Of a stretch of DNA of 64,000 nt, positions 10,920-23,973 are shown one piece after another. The DNA is taken from the NCBI GenBank assembly GCA_019137255.1, contig WPDH01000087.1, positions 62,001 to 126,000 on the forward strand. The letters run 5' to 3'. Numbering within the stretch: position 1 is the first letter of the stretch; each line of letters opens with the position of its first letter. The DNA comes from Corinectria fuckeliana (taxonomy: Eukaryota; Ascomycota; Sordariomycetes; Hypocreales; Nectriaceae). The position numbers and the translations under genes were made by a program. The notes under the pieces were generated by a model. It did no database searches and was not told the origin of the DNA. It saw only the letters and a list, made by a program, of their open reading frames with translations.

Positions 10920-11690
10920 TCATTCATCACTCTCACTGTCCCAGTCTTGGTCATCCTCCGGCCGACGGAACCCTGCAGGTGGCCCGCCCCCGTGGAACCC
11001 GTTACCGGGCTGGTTCTGGCCGCTGAGGTCGAAAAAGGCGGGAGCGCCACCGGGAGCCGGAGCGTTCATCGGCGGCGGCGGCGGAGGCATCGGAGGCATC
11101 CCCATCGAATGCGGGTCGAAGCCTCCTCCATAATCGCCGCACATGTCTCCTTGCAGCGGGGGCGGCACAAAGTGCCCGTCCACCGGGGCGCCGAAGCCCC
11201 CGGGAGGCGGCGGCATCGGAGACGGGACCGCCCCGTTGAAGTGCTTCCGCCGGGACCCACTGCCCTTGCGGCTACTCCGACCGCTGCGACTGCTGCCGCC
11301 GCTGCTGCTGCTGCTACTGCCGGAGTAGTAGGAGCGGTCGTTGGCCGAGGTGACCCAGTACAGCTGGGTGTCGGGCTCGTTGTACCAGGAGCCGGACGAC
11401 CAGTTGGAGTAGTTGGACTGGTCGTCCGGGATGTCGCGGGTCTTCTTCTTGACGACCGTGGCCCCTCTGGGGGCTCCCGCGGCCCTTGGCAATGTTAGTG
11501 CAACTGCAACTCAGTAGACGGGAGGTTCAACTTACCATGAGAGGAAGCGCATGGAGAGAGGCTGCTTCTGCTTCTTCGGGAGCTTCCTGTAGGTGGTGGT
11601 CCACTGGGATGAGGTGGTGCTGAAGCTGTCGTTGTCGTTGGAGTAGACGGAGCTGCTCCTGAAGGCTCTGTGGTGATCTGAGGGAGGCAT
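10920..11690 (-). CDS. Low-complexity Ser/Gly/Pro-rich protein of unknown function
   Basis: I do not recognise this protein. Two exons: 11690-11536 (start MPPSDHHRAFRS) and 11484-10920, with a 51-nt intron that has a GTAAGT donor, a TGCACTAAC branch site and a CAAG acceptor. They join in frame (a W codon spans the junction) to 239 residues. Visible order: basic Ser/Thr-rich N-terminus; SNYSNWSSGSWYNEPDTQLYWVTS, tryptophan-rich and the most protein-like part; a Ser/Gly/Arg run; a Pro/Gly/Met-rich disordered region; and an acidic end (DDQDWDSESDE). The strong intron signals and continuous frame support a real gene. The frame is open upstream of the ATG but has only a GTG there. Confidence 0.7.
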
Positions 11691-14600
11691 GATAGCTGTG
11701 AAGGTGGGCTTGGTTGTAGTGGTGACGACGGTGGTACGGATGCTGTAAGAGAGACTGCCGCCTAGAGACGAGGTAGGTGTGGTAGTTTGTTCGTTGTGCG
11801 ATAAAGTTGAGCTCTTGACCACGCGAGGGTAGTGCTCGGTTCTCTGCGAGTGTGTATTGCAATGCGTCGGGTACTTGGCAGGGAGATGACGGAAGTTGTA
11901 ACTCCAAGTTGGGGTTGTATCAAGTTGTTAAGGGTCCGGTAACATAGGGTGACTGGGTACGCCCTGAGACTAAGACAGGCAGACAAGTAACCCCCTTACG
12001 AGAGAAGGAGAAGAGACGAGACAAAAGGAAAAGCCAAGAACGGGGTGGGACACTGGGGTCAAGATATAGCCCTCGAGCCCCAACTACGAAGTACGATACG
12101 AAGCCTTGGGCGGGCTGATGCAAAGCCCCCAAGGCAACCCTGGGTCGTAGGTGCTCACATTATGCGGGCGAGACTCTAGCCTAGGCAACCAAGTTCTCAC
12201 GGGCGTTGCACATTGCGAGTTACAAGCCATTGTGCAAGAAGAGGAAAGGCGGAGAGGCATCAGGCAGGGGGGGGAGAGGGAACAATGTGAATTGTGAGCT
12301 GTAACACGGCGTACGAAAGTGCGGGCATGCTGACTGGACGCGGGGGCCACGACACCGGGGGGGAGTACCTCGCCGGTGCGGTGATCAGCGACCGGTTACG
12401 GAGGTACCGGGGTCCAGTTCATGGGTTTGTCGGCAATCATATCACGTAGGGGGCGTAGTGTAGGACGCGAGGCTCTGCAAGAGCTCGCGCGTTGCTGGCA
12501 GTGAATGGGAGTTGCAGGCAGGCTCTGGCGCCCGGCCCATGCTGTGTGAGCTGTGCGATCGAGGGCCACGTTCGCCTCGCTTTTCGGGAGGGGAAAGGCG
12601 CTGTAGCACTGAAGCAGGGTGTGTGGTGGGAGAAAAATAAGGCTCCAGGGCGAGTGGTTGACGTGAAGCGGACGGCATGAGGGGGGGGTGATGAAGCATC
12701 TCGTTGGCGATCAGTTGTAGGTACATATGTATAGTAAGCTGCAGCAGTCCTACAGTCAGTGAGAATGGTTCGCCAGAGTGGATCGATCATCAGGTACGGG
12801 ACACGCCTATTCGCAGTGGAAGTGAGGATGGATGAACCAGCGCCTCTCGCGAAACGAAGACGGGGGTTGCCTCCCCGCACCAGGTCGGTTCGCAGCGCAC
12901 GAGACGAGTGGCCTACAGCAGTCGAACGAAGTGAATGGAACCAAAGAAACCAGCTCACGGCAGCGTGCATCAGAGAGAGACAGGCCTGCCCGAAACACGA
13001 GACGGGAACCACTTCCGCGGCCGTGATCCAGCATCGGTGAGAACGGGCCAACCATTCATTCATCCCGTTCCATCGTGCGGGTTCCACGTAGCTGTCGTGC
13101 TGCCCGCTCTGCCTCCCTGATGATGAGGCGGCACGACGGACGGAGGGAAGACGCACGCACTTGGCGCAATGGTTCGTTGAGGTCGAGAATTGCATTGCCG
13201 GCGCGAGGTGATTGGAGAGGGCTTTGCGAGGAGGGGGGTTCACTGTGAATTGGAAGTGCAACGCTGTGTTACAGGCATTGGCGTGTCGTGTGTGGTTGGC
13301 GGGAAAGTCAGGGCTGTAATCGAGGCTTGAAAGTTCGTTCGTTTGGACAGGGCGGACGAGCAGTTACAATGATATTGCTTTAGAGTGCAGCTTCCATGTG
13401 TGCTATTCGTAACGGGGAAGCATCGACGGGATGCAGAGATGGCGGGCGTGGTCGAGGGCGCGATATCGTGCTGGACTCTGCATCTGCGCCATATTAGTGA
13501 GGGCGTCAACGGGTGGGGTGGGAGACGCGGAAACGACAACCTAAACGGATAGACAGGCAGGCAGACTAACCCTTTTCTTAAAACTCTCAAGAAACAGGTA
13601 ATCAATTACAAAGGGCACAAGGGAGGGAGAGAAACCCAGGCGCGCAGAGCCTCAAAGAAACATCGTCAACCTATCGGTCCAGGGTACCACTCCTCCAAAT
13701 TACGAATTATGGTCTCACCGTTGAAGATGATCCACGGAATAAGTAGATCAGATGATCAATGATAGACCCAACGGCTACCAAGATCGGAAAACGCGATTGC
13801 TTGGCTGATTTGAAAATAAAGAACGAGTCTAGACCTCCCTCTGCTCGATGGATGACGGGCGTTTGAACGCTGTCACCACCTCTGCTGCATATTTCGTACA
13901 GACATGAGGCGGTCCCAAATACTACCAGGCGTCCTCTCGTTGGCCGTGCTCACCCCAGCGGACAGCCCTGATTTTGATGTGGAGCAAGCAGTGGAGGGGT
14001 AACTGCCGAATGGTCGTTTACATTCTCACTCTGCATTTTGGGAATTTGCGAATCTCTGATCCTAGGATCCTGTGATGCCCATCGACTCTTGGCGCCGATT
14101 GTGTCTAGTCTCAATCATCCATCAATCATGATACCAGAAACAACATCAAACAAACCGACGTCGGATCCTCCTGCTTCCCTCTCCACATCTCGCGCCTCTG
14201 TCCAGCCTGGAGAAAGACCTGAGGCTTGACCTGGTCCAGGGCCCTGGAACGGGCCCCTGTGTGTGGGAGTGTAGGAGTGTGTGGGAGCTGGATTCTGTGT
14301 CTGGTGTCCATGTCCGTGTTCGACCGAGCCTGTGTGTGTCGGAGAAATGTTACACCACGGAGGAGGGCAACCCACCGCATTGAAGCTGGCTGGCTGGTTT
14401 GCGTAATCCGGCCGATGTCGATCTCTAGACTAGCTTAGAGCCTAAGCTGGGCTTTGCCCCTTTGAACTCCAGAGATGAGTGAATGGATGAATGAAGGAGT
14501 GAGTGAGTGAGTGAGTAAGTGAGAAGATGGTGATATTACGGCGGCCCTTGGAGTAAAGTGCGGGCCAACAAGGCGATCACCATGTCAAGCTCATCTCATG

Positions 14601-16787
14601 GCGATGCCAATGCTTGGCTTATGGGGAATGGAAAAGGCCTGGAAGAAACCGAGCCAGGTTGATGGGTGGATCCCAGCGCCCATCGTTCTCCATCGTTGGA
14701 CCGAAAGCTTTTTTCTTCGGTGCCAAACCTTAAGATTGTGGATTAAACACGGCCGTGACGCAGTTGGGTTCTGGGGAGTTGTCTCGTACTTAGGGAAGAG
14801 GGTGGAAGTGATTGAAGGGCGTAATAGCATTGTCTTGGCCGCCCGGGACGTGGGGTCATTCAACGATAGTCCCGACGGCTAGGTTGGCGATTGCTCATGC
14901 AGGCAGCCTGCCAATGCTGACCTGGGACGGAGCGGCTGTTCCAAAGAAACCGGCCGGGAATTCATTTACCCAGGTTTGGCATAGAGTGCATTTGGGAAAC
15001 CGACCAAGATCTTGCGTGGTCGGGATCGGCGGAATGTGTACTTCGTACAGTGTGCTGTACCCGAAACTTCCCCGGCTGCACTTGCACACGGCCCCCGATG
15101 CAGCTCGGCCCCGCGGGAAGCTTGCTTTGTTGGTTACTTGCAGTTGAAATGGGCCCTCCCCGTCAGTGCCCCTTAGGTTCCGTAAATACGATGAATGCTA
15201 GGCGATTCCCAGTTTAGCGATGATTTGGGTTCGGGGGCGTTGGAAACTGATGATGACTGCATCATGAGGAGAGAAAAAGACTGCTGCTTCGGGCCAAGCA
15301 GCTTGTTCTTTTTTCCTTGGCCTCAGCCAGACCGGCTTGGTCGCCAGGTAGGTATGCGACTACGTGGAAGGAGGCAAGCCGACTGGCGAAAGCGAGACGA
15401 CAGGGCGATGGCTTCTTCACGCTCAGCCAGAGATGGATGATGGATGCATGGATGGGCCCTTGGATGATGCCGACATCCGGCCCGGCGTTGGGAGCGGCGG
15501 TGGCAGCGGCGGTGGTAGCGGCGGTAGAATGTGCGGGCGGCACACGGGGATAGGATAGAGGATCGCCAGGCGAGAAAGGGATTTCCGGGGGGAATTGGCC
15601 GCACAGGGGAACGCAGTGCGCTAAGAAGATAGCGAGTGCTACGACCATGACGGGCCGACCGCCATGGACTGTGAATGTTGTGATGAGAGAACGCTGGGTC
15701 CACTGGGAAACACCGGGCGCGCACTGGGCGACTGACTGCGACTGCACAGACTGCCCCATTCAGCTCCGGCGTGCTCCAGATCGTAAATGGAGCCACCCAA
15801 TCAACCACACGACGTACTGTAGCCAGACCATCCTGACTCGCTCTCCCGTACGGTGTGGCTTGTCCCCAAGTGCCTGCGCACGAGACATCGATACACATAC
15901 TCCGTATCTACCGAGCTCCCATTTAGGGAAGTTATCCCTGCGGCTTCCCTAGCCAAAGGGACAAATACCCAAAGATGGACTCGGAAGCAACCGTCTAATC
16001 GCCCATGGACAAAACAGGATATCCTCCCCCCTGTCTACCTGCTCCCCTGTCCCTGTCCCCACCACCAGCCCAGTTCCAAGGGGAACAGAAAGAAAAGAAA
16101 GAAAAATGCGCCAATCCTGCCCTACCTTGCTGCGCTAGTCCCGCTCAGGGCCTAGTCCCCATTTTGAGCCTTTTCCCCCTTGCCGGTCTTGTTTGGCTCC
16201 TTGGCAACTTGGCTCCTTGGCGCCCCCTTGGCCTGGGCAGAGAAGAGTTGCAGGGCGAGACCTGCTGGACTTTCCCGTCTCAGGGCATGCCCAGTTGCCC
16301 ACAGTGCTTCGTTCCCCCATTGCCTCCTTCCCCTTTGGATTTCCTGTTCTCCTGTTGGCCCGTTCGCCTGGTCGCTCCATCGCCTACCCACTCAGCGTCC
16401 AGCATTCCGGGCTACCACCTCCACCCAACTCGCTCACTGTGTCCATTCCGTCAAACCACCCGTCCCATCCATCCATCCAAACCATCCAAACCATCCCATC
16501 CGCCATCCACCTCCCACCATCCTTCTCATCCAATCTACCAAATCCATCGCCCTTTCGACTCCGAATCTCTTCATCATCTCCTCTCGACGACGCGCCCGCT
16601 ACTCCTGTCCGCCCTTATCCGCTCCCACTTCCACGCCCCCGTCGTCCCGCCATTGACGCCCTCAAAGTCTCCTCGCCGAGCCCCCCTGGGAATACGGCCT
16701 GGACACGACCCGACGACGTCCATCCCCTAGGGCACGCCCCCGTTGGCGGTTCCGGCCTTTCGAGGAGGCCCTCGCTCTGCTCTCGCC
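11691..16787. other. Five-kilobase gene-poor region
   Basis: No supported gene. A 274-codon frame on the minus strand (13261-12437) lacks family resemblance and protein-like composition. Tetranucleotide (GAGT/GAAT/GGAT) repeats lie at 14475-14524 and GGC-type repeats near 15490-15530. The last 350 bp before 16788 are strongly pyrimidine-rich on the plus strand (CCATC repeats, about 16455-16560), as in a fungal promoter or 5' leader for the next gene. Confidence 0.55.
14475..14524. repeat. Imperfect GAGT/GAAT tetranucleotide repeat
   Basis: Runs of GAGT with GAAT, GGAT and AAGT variants in noncoding DNA. Confidence 0.8.
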
Positions 16788-19108
16788 ATGGACCCCTCCG
16801 ACGGCAAGGCCAACAACTTCGAGCGCCGCTCCTCCCTCCGACGCTCCTTGAGAATCTCCTCTACCGCCAATGGTGCACCCGACGAAGATGACTACGATTT
16901 GAGTGCCATGATGGTCGCTGACGGTTTCCGACCAACCGATCACGCCAACGCCGCAGCCATCCCGCCAACGCCTTCACAACCTCAAGCCAATCAGGAGATC
17001 CCCTCAACACCGACGGCTCAAGCACAGCAGCTTCCTCCGATCGGCTCTCCTCTCTCTCAGCTCCCTCCCGCTGTCAATGTGTCACCTGCCCAGAAAGCCG
17101 GCATGAGGACTCGACCGTCCAGCATATCGAAGCCACCCCGGAGCCATGACTCTCTCGCCCTCCGAAACGAGGGAGCAAGTGCCTCTGCTGCGGGCCAAAC
17201 CCACGTTGCCCGCATGTCGAGCATTTCCTCCGATTCCCCCGTCATGCGAGTCGAGAGTCCTTACAGCGGCCCATCAGGCCCTTCGCATCCCTATCAGATG
17301 TATCCTCAACGAACTATGAGCGTTGCGACTACCTCCACTACAGCTGCCGCTCCCGCTGCCGCCATCCCTGAGGATAGACCCTACACGGGTCCTCGTGGTC
17401 CTACTCACCCTTACGCCCTATACCCTCAAAATACCGTGGCCACAGCCGAGCCCTCAGGAGACCCCATCCCCGTCGGCTTCGGCGGTATGGGAGGAGACTA
17501 TCAACGACAACTTGGACCTGACGGAGAGGAAGCTGGTGACATGATTGGCCCAATGGGCCACATGGAGGAATTGCCGCCTTACACCAGATACGCCGACAAT
17601 GCCTTTGCTCCCAAAACCACAACCACAACCGTGAGCGCCGATACAACCGTGAGCACTGACACAACCCCGAGCTCCGAACCCACGTCTCCAGATCAGATAA
17701 TTGCGGGTGCTGGGGGAATAGGCATGGCCACCCGAGATCCAGAATTCTCCTCGACTGAAGATGACATTGGCATGCCACGCACGCGGCCTTCGGTTAGGAG
17801 CACTGCATCCGATGCTAGCCAACATGATGTCAACACGGCAGCTCGAGATGTCGCTGAGAAGACTTCCCGGAACAAATGGCAAAAGCGAGCTAGGAAGAAG
17901 TTGTGGGGAATCGTTCCATACTGGGCCATCTGTCTTCTGACTGTCGGCCTGATTTTGATGGGAATCATCATGGGGGCAGTGATCGGAACTCTGCTAACTC
18001 GACATAAGAAGCCTCCTAAGGAAAAGGAGTACGTTAATGCTCCGACGTGACACTTTAGGCCTATTTCAGGAGCTGACATGATTATAGGGCTTCCGTTGTA
18101 ACGACAACCGTAGAGATCCAGCCATTCACTGCCCTCCCGACCGACTTGGCTCCGATGGCCACAGGGCATTACGGCTTGCCGCCTTTCAAAGTCAGCCAAG
18201 AACCCAAAACCTGCTTCAGTGATCCAAGCCTGGCCCAGGCTTGGACCTGCGAGATGCAGTTCTCTTATTATGCAATGGATGTTGCCGTTAGGGCCGACGG
18301 CATGGAAATTGAAGGATATGAGCTCGTCATGAACGCGATTAATGCTACCAACTCTGAATTCGCCTGGGGTACACAACCCCCCAGCTTCCGCGACCCGATA
18401 ACCCTCACCTTGGTAAACGACACATTCGAGCCTGGACGTGGCCCTGCTTGGTGGAGCACGATCAGCTACAACAAGACTGTTATCGTGTCCGAGTCCGACT
18501 TCCAGTCCGCTAGTAGCAGTAGCAGTAAGCGTGGGTGGCACGAAGAAGACGAAGAAGACGACGACGACGACGACGATGATGGACATTTCCCTCCTCCGCC
18601 CGGGTTCAAATCGAGGAAGGGTGCGGGCGCGAAGCCCGGCGACAAACCATGGATCTGCACCTGGCCTAATGTCACACTCGAAGTCTTCATCTACCCGAAA
18701 CAAAACTCAAGCAACCACTTTGACTCTGCTACGACAACCCAAGACCATACCACGGCGACTTCCACCGCGTCTAACTATGGTACGACAGCTACAGCCACTT
18801 CGAAAAGTGGGTTCGACGCCCTGCCGCCGTCGTATCCTAAGGTATTGAAGATGTTGGAACTGCGGCACTACAGCAAGGCATCCGCGGCCTCTTGCAGCCA
18901 GGTTGAGATCAATGAAAACGGGACAAGTTGCCGACCCGTTCGTGACAGCGACGGAAATCCCGTTGAGGTCGCGATTATCGAGGTTCCAGAGTCCTCATCC
19001 TCTAAGCTACGACAGCGATACATACCGAAGCGGTGGTACGTCCTCGACTTACTCAAGCGGGGATCATTTGAGCTCACCTCATGCGGCTGTCTATGGTGGG
19101 CAACATGA
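16788..19108 (+). CDS. Single-pass membrane protein, long disordered N-terminus, unknown function
   Basis: Two exons, 16788-18028 and 18088-19108. The intron (GTACGT ... GCTGACA ... TATAG) joins in phase 2 to 753 residues. The start MDPSDGKANNFERR follows a CT-rich leader; the open frame begins further upstream only at a TTG. Residues 1 to about 370 are Ser/Pro/Thr-rich and disordered, with two related motifs (YSGPSGPSHPYQMYP, YTGPRGPTHPYALYP). A basic patch (KWQKRARKKLWG) precedes one membrane helix (about 376-403), then a roughly 350-residue domain with N-glycosylation sequons and several Cys, interrupted by an acidic run (EEDEEDDDDDDDD). The positive-inside pattern suggests a cytosolic N-terminus and an extracytosolic C-terminal domain. 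The architecture resembles hypothetical proteins of filamentous ascomycetes; I assign no function. Confidence 0.82.
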
Positions 19109-20479
19109 GTCCGGAAAATCTCGGACGTCAGGCTTCTCGCCTTGACATATTTGCATGGTTTCTTTATCGGCATTGGCATATCGGGCACCGGGATTTAATG
19201 GCGAGCGACGATGTTGCTTCCTTCACCGTCTTTGTGACTGGCGCTACTATAAACGAAAATTTCGGGAGTTTGTCTTACTGACACGATTTTTCTTACCTCT
19301 TTTGATTTAAGTTTGGGTGGCGTGTGTTGTGTTTTAGGATCTGGGCTTGTCACGCTGTTACAGCCGGATGGAAACGGTATCTTGGAGTTTTATGGCGGCT
19401 TCCCTTGCCAGATGCGGTATTGGATAAATGTTTTGGATGCCACGAGCCTTTCTAAGCTGGTCCCTCGTCTCTCGCCAACGTTGCGAAGCAAGCTGGGCCC
19501 GGGAGGGATGCAATAGTGCGTACAAGCGAGCACTGGGAAAAGGAGGAACGAAATACAGGGCTGCAGTTCTGTCTGTGGCTCTACTGCCAAACACATATAG
19601 ATCAGGTGGGCCGGGCTTTTACTGGTTCTCGTTTAGGTGTGAGGCTCAGCTGTTTCTAGCTTGGGCCATTCCGATATTGTGTGGTTATTAAGATGATCGT
19701 ACTTGGGACGGCGCCTGTGTCTGGGAACTAGGCATTTGGGGGTTGGGAATAGAACAAATATTCAAGGAAAACTATTCATGTCATTACCAAGCTCCAATGA
19801 CCTCTGGATGGTGTTCCTCTGCACCTGCATGTTGGCATTGATCTGTCCACATCTCTATTCAGGGCCTTCCGGTGACGGGGTCAAAGGGGGGAGACGGCTT
19901 AAACGCCAAGAGGGCGGCAGCTCCATGGAACGGGGCCATATCACAAAGGCTGAGCGATCGGTGTTTTGGGGTGGTCCAATAATAATGCTCATAATTTCTA
20001 TGTTGGACATTGTCCTGTTCAAGCTGCAAGGTGGTTCTGTGCCTGTCCAGCTTTGCAATCTAATATTTTAGCCAAGGAGAAGACTACAAACCGTCTTGCT
20101 GCTTCTCGTCTCCCGCCATCCGCTAGCTCTGCTGTAAGCCACAAACCCATACTGTCAATTGTGACGCATAGGTCTTGCTATAGTTCCGCCTTTTTTACGC
20201 TAGTGCACGTTTGTGGCACTCATTCTCGGCTCGGCTATTCACTTCTCTCTAGTATGTGATCTGGTTAAGGTGGTGTGCGCAAGAGCCTGGGGATGTCCGA
20301 GACTGCGGCGGATGCCGTGATGAAGCCTCGGGGCATGCGATGGGCGAGTGCTGCTTTGATGCATCAATGGTATTTCCGTCTGAGACATAACGCTGCGTGA
20401 GAGATTCGGTTAGACCAGCCTGGTGCCGAGCACAAACATTCCGGGGTACCACAGCCTTGATCTGCGAAGTGCGTGGGTG
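19109..20479. other. Intergenic, convergent gene ends
   Basis: Lies between the 3' ends of the membrane-protein gene and PEX20. Short open frames on both strands show no consistent coding character. Nothing recognised. Confidence 0.6.
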
Positions 20480-21590
20480 TCACTGGGTAGCCTGGACAGG
20501 CTCCGTCTCGTTCTCCGGCGTTTCGCGGATCGCGTTGTCGACGATGTCCTTCCGTCCGTCGCGGAAGTCACGCATCAGGGAGAGGAAGACGGAGTTTTTC
20601 CACTTTTCGCCGTCCTCGTGCTGGACCGACTCGAGGAGCCGCTCGGCCGCTTCGGATACGTCTGACTTGTTCTTGAGGGCCTCAGCCTGCTCTGGTGTCA
20701 AGGTTTCAGGGGTCTCAAGGCAGAGGTTCGCAAGATCTGGGGTTTGCAGATCGGTTGCGGGCGTTTCGTCGAGACGCGCCTCGGGTTCGGCTGTCTGGTT
20801 CGTGGCTGTCTCGGCTTCTCTGAGTGATGCCTCGTTGAGCTCTAGCTCGCGAGCCATTTGGTCCATGACTGCGTCGACATCCTCCATGTTACCGGTGGCG
20901 CCTCTGCCATGGCTTGCCATCCACCGCGACATCTCTTGGTCGAACTCGGCCTCGGCGGCGGGGCGCTGGGCCGAGGCAGTACTGGGGTCCATGAAGCCGC
21001 TGTTGGTGGGACCGTAGAGCGGCGAGAAGGCGGCGTTTGGCTGGGCGAAGGCGGCCTGGAAGGCGAGTTGGGGGTTGGCGTGGGCCATGGGCATCTGGTG
21101 GGCGGCCTGAGGGAAGCCGTTTTGGGGGGGTTGCTGCTGTCGCTGCTGGGAGAAACGCCCAAAGTCGGCGGCCCAGTTGCTCACATCGACAGCGGGAGGC
21201 TGGGAAGCGTGGAATTGGGGAGCTTGCGAGGGCGCAAAGCCTGGAGCATGTGCTGGCTCTAGGGCGGCAGCGTGGGCTGCTAACCTGCCGGCCGCGTGGT
21301 GATGATGAGGCATGCTGGGGAGGGTAGAGGGATTGTCCATGAATGAGCTGAAGCCATCTGGGCCTTGTCTGGCCTGTGGCGTTGATCTAAAGGCCTGCGC
21401 AAATTGTCAGTGATAGACATCAAAATGGAAAGCCAACGGCGTAACGTCGTTCGGTGAGAGGCGTTCTTACACCATGGGATTGAGTCCCGGTGCGGTCTAC
21501 TAGCCGGTCTTGGTGATGGCTGGCATCCCGGGACTGGTGTTCGACGAGGCGCTTAAAGGGATTCCCGCCGCTACAAGAAGCGTCGGCCAT
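20480..21590 (-). CDS. PEX20: Peroxin 20, PTS2 import co-receptor
   Basis: Fungal co-receptor that works with Pex7 to carry PTS2 cargo into peroxisomes and is recycled through ubiquitination. Exon 1 (21590-21471) encodes MADASCSGGNPFKRLVEHQ, matching the family N-terminus with its conserved Cys (residue 6), the usual ubiquitination site. The intron (21470-21395; GTAAGA, GCTGACAA-type branch region, GCGCAG) leads to exon 2 (21394-20480). Together they give 344 residues. The WAADF stretch fits the Pex14/Pex13-binding WxxxF motif. The middle is Gln/Pro/Ala-rich. The C-terminal block (KWKNSVFLSLMRDFRDG) matches the Pex7-binding end of the family. A divergent promoter is shared with SEC13. Confidence 0.9.
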
Positions 21591-22233
21591 GATGAAAAGG
21601 AAGAAGCAGCAACTGAAACTGCGGCTGCAATGGTAAGGGTAGCTTAGCGAAGAAGATAACGGTGTGAATGCGCGGTTGAGGTGACTGGCGAGACGACGAA
21701 GAGGCCGTGTCGTGCCTCGGCGAAGGCGGGGTGGCAAGTGGCTCGGAGCCTCGGAGGAGAAGAAGACGAAGAAGACAAGAAATAGGATGGTTATTAGAGC
21801 GTTTGAGAGTTGGAGTCTGGAGATGAAGGAACAAACAAAAAAGGAGGACAATATAGTACAGCAGCAACGGCGATGTGTTGGAAGCAAGGATGTAAACGAG
21901 AGGGAAAATAGCAGAAACGAGGAATGACGAAGCGTCGATTCCATGTCCGAACCATGGCCGGTGGCTCGTGATTCCCTCCGCTCTGCCGTCCGGGGAAGCA
22001 ACGCGCCGAGGGCACTAAGAAAAAGGTACTCCGTGCTTCGTACCTTGGAGACGGCAAGTGGGGGGGAAGGTCACGCATTCGTACACGTGACTCTCCACGG
22101 CCTGAGCCAGCTGTCACCGGCGCGAGCCCAGGGAGCTCCAGGTCATGGGCGGTATCGTGTCCTCTGTTCGGTCAACTTCACCATATCCTCCCTTCCCCTC
22201 GTGCGTCTACTCTCTGGCGCGGACTCCGACAAC
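21591..22233. promoter_or_regulatory. Divergent PEX20 / SEC13 intergenic promoter region
   Basis: The two start codons face away from each other across 643 bp, so both promoters must lie here. The PEX20 side is C/T-rich on its own strand. No clear TATA box. I see no specific operator. Confidence 0.65.
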
Positions 22234-23434
22234 ATGGTATGTCAAACACCTCCGCAATGACGACTTTAATCGTTGCGGACCACTATCCGTCGACCTGAGG
22301 AAACACGAAAGCTAACTCCTGGTTTTGATCCCCTTAGGCGGCGCAAGTCATCTCCAACTCTGGTCATGATGACATGATTGTATGTTCTCTCTGTCGGCCT
22401 CGATTTGATCCACGTTTGCGCGATGCACTGCGGCAGCTCTGCTCCAACCGAAATCCTCCCCCTCTGTCCTGAACTGCGCTGACAGACTCGTCCAGCATGA
22501 TGCTGTCCTCGACTACTACGGCCGCAAGCTGGCGACCTGCTCCAGCGACCGAACCATCAAGATCTTCGAAATCGAGGGCGACGCCCAGCGCTTGATAGAG
22601 ACTCTCAAGGGGTGAGTGGGCTCTGCCGTCTCCCGACCGTTTGCCGACAGCGAACGCTAACAATGGCTGTTTGATAGACACGAGGGTGCCGTTTGGTGCG
22701 TCTCCTGGGCGCATCCCAAGTACGGCAACATCCTGGCGTCGGCCGGTTACGACGGAAAGGTCTTCATCTGGAAGGAACAGGGCGGCCAGAACAGCTCATG
22801 GCAGCGCATCTACGACTTTCCCCTGCACAAGGCCTCGGTCAACATCGTCTCCTGGTCTCCCCACGAGGCCGGCTGTCTGCTGGCCTGCGCTTCGTCTGAC
22901 GGCAATGTGAGCGTCCTCGAGTTCAAGGACAACGCCATCGACCACACCACTTTCCCCGCCCACGGCCTCGGCGTCAACTCCGTCTCCTGGGCCCCGGCCA
23001 CAACTCCCGGCAGCATCGTCAGCAGCGCTCCGGGACCCGCCGCCACGGGCAACCGACGCTTCGTCACCGGCGGCTGCGACAACGTGCTCAAGATCTGGGC
23101 CTTTGACCCGGCCTCGCAGTCATACAAGCAGGAGAGCGGGCCCCTGATCGGCCACGGCGACTGGGTCCGGGATGTTGCCTGGTCCCCCACCGTGCTGCAG
23201 AAGTCGTACATCGCCTCCGCCTCGCAAGACAAGACGGTCCGCATCTGGACCTCGGATCCCGCGAACCCCGGCCAGTGGGACTCCAAGGTGCTCAACTTCG
23301 AGGCTGCCGTGTGGCGTGTTAGCTGGTCGCTCAGCGGCAACGTGCTTGCCGTCAGCGGCGCCGACAACAAGGTGTCACTGTGGAAAGAGAACCTGCGGGG
23401 CGAGTGGGAGTGCGTCAAGTCGATCGAAGAGTAG
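22234..23434 (+). CDS. SEC13: Sec13, COPII coat and nuclear pore WD40 protein
   Basis: Six-bladed WD40 propeller that pairs with Sec31 in the COPII outer coat and with Nup145C in the nuclear pore Y-complex. Exons: 22234-22236 (the ATG alone), 22338-22379, 22496-22611, 22678-23434. All borders are GT-AG and the parts join in frame to 305 residues, the normal length. Exon 2 gives AAQVISNSGHDDMI and exon 3 HDAVLDYYGRKLATCSSDRT, the family N-terminus. Later repeats show GHGDWVRDVAWSP and SASQDKTVRIWTSD. The one-codon first exon is unusual but is the only way I found to supply an ATG. Confidence 0.95.
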
Positions 23435-23973
23435 AATCAACGCGGCAACCAGTGTAACTAGGAGAGCAAGGCGTTCAAGGCAAAAACGGGTAGATATAAC
23501 TTTGACCTCTTTATCCCGGGTTTTGATATGAAGTGCAAACGGAGCTGGCCCGGCCCGGCCCGGCCCAGTTCTCCAAACCTACGACAAACCTACAGCGGGA
23601 TACGGAACTTTAGAAAGACCCTCTGTGTGTGAATCCGGTGCGGGTTGACAGGGCATGGTAGTTGGAGTTGTCGGGACCTGGGTAAGATTGCCTGATGACG
23701 GCCACCGGTGATGAAGATGCAGGTGTGATGGAACATAGTAATGGACTGAAACCTATAACATTGACTGGTATCCCCCATACGTACACCCAGCTATAACTAA
23801 TATAGTTATTGTTTTTCCATACAGAGCCAGGGTGTAGATCCTATTCGTAACGCCTCCAACGCCGTATCGTTTCCTTCGTGGTAGTCATAACTTCGTGTTG
23901 CGTGAGAACCCGGGGTTCTGTCTTTTCCGACTCTACAAGATACTGAGGGATAATATCGGGAGCGGTCGACTCA
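23435..23973. other. Intergenic, convergent gene ends
   Basis: 3' regions of SEC13 and the sorbosone-dehydrogenase-like gene. Contains four tandem GGCCC units (23547-23566) and an A/T-rich stretch near 23800. No gene. Confidence 0.65.
23547..23566. repeat. Four tandem GGCCC units
   Basis: Perfect pentanucleotide repeat about 110 bp past the SEC13 stop, probably in its 3' UTR. Confidence 0.85.

Noticed and set aside
12437..13261. 274-codon open frame on the minus strand in the 11.7-16.8 kb gap
   Set aside because: No recognisable motif, Cys/Trp/Arg-rich erratic composition, and no intron or promoter context; probably chance in GC-rich DNA.
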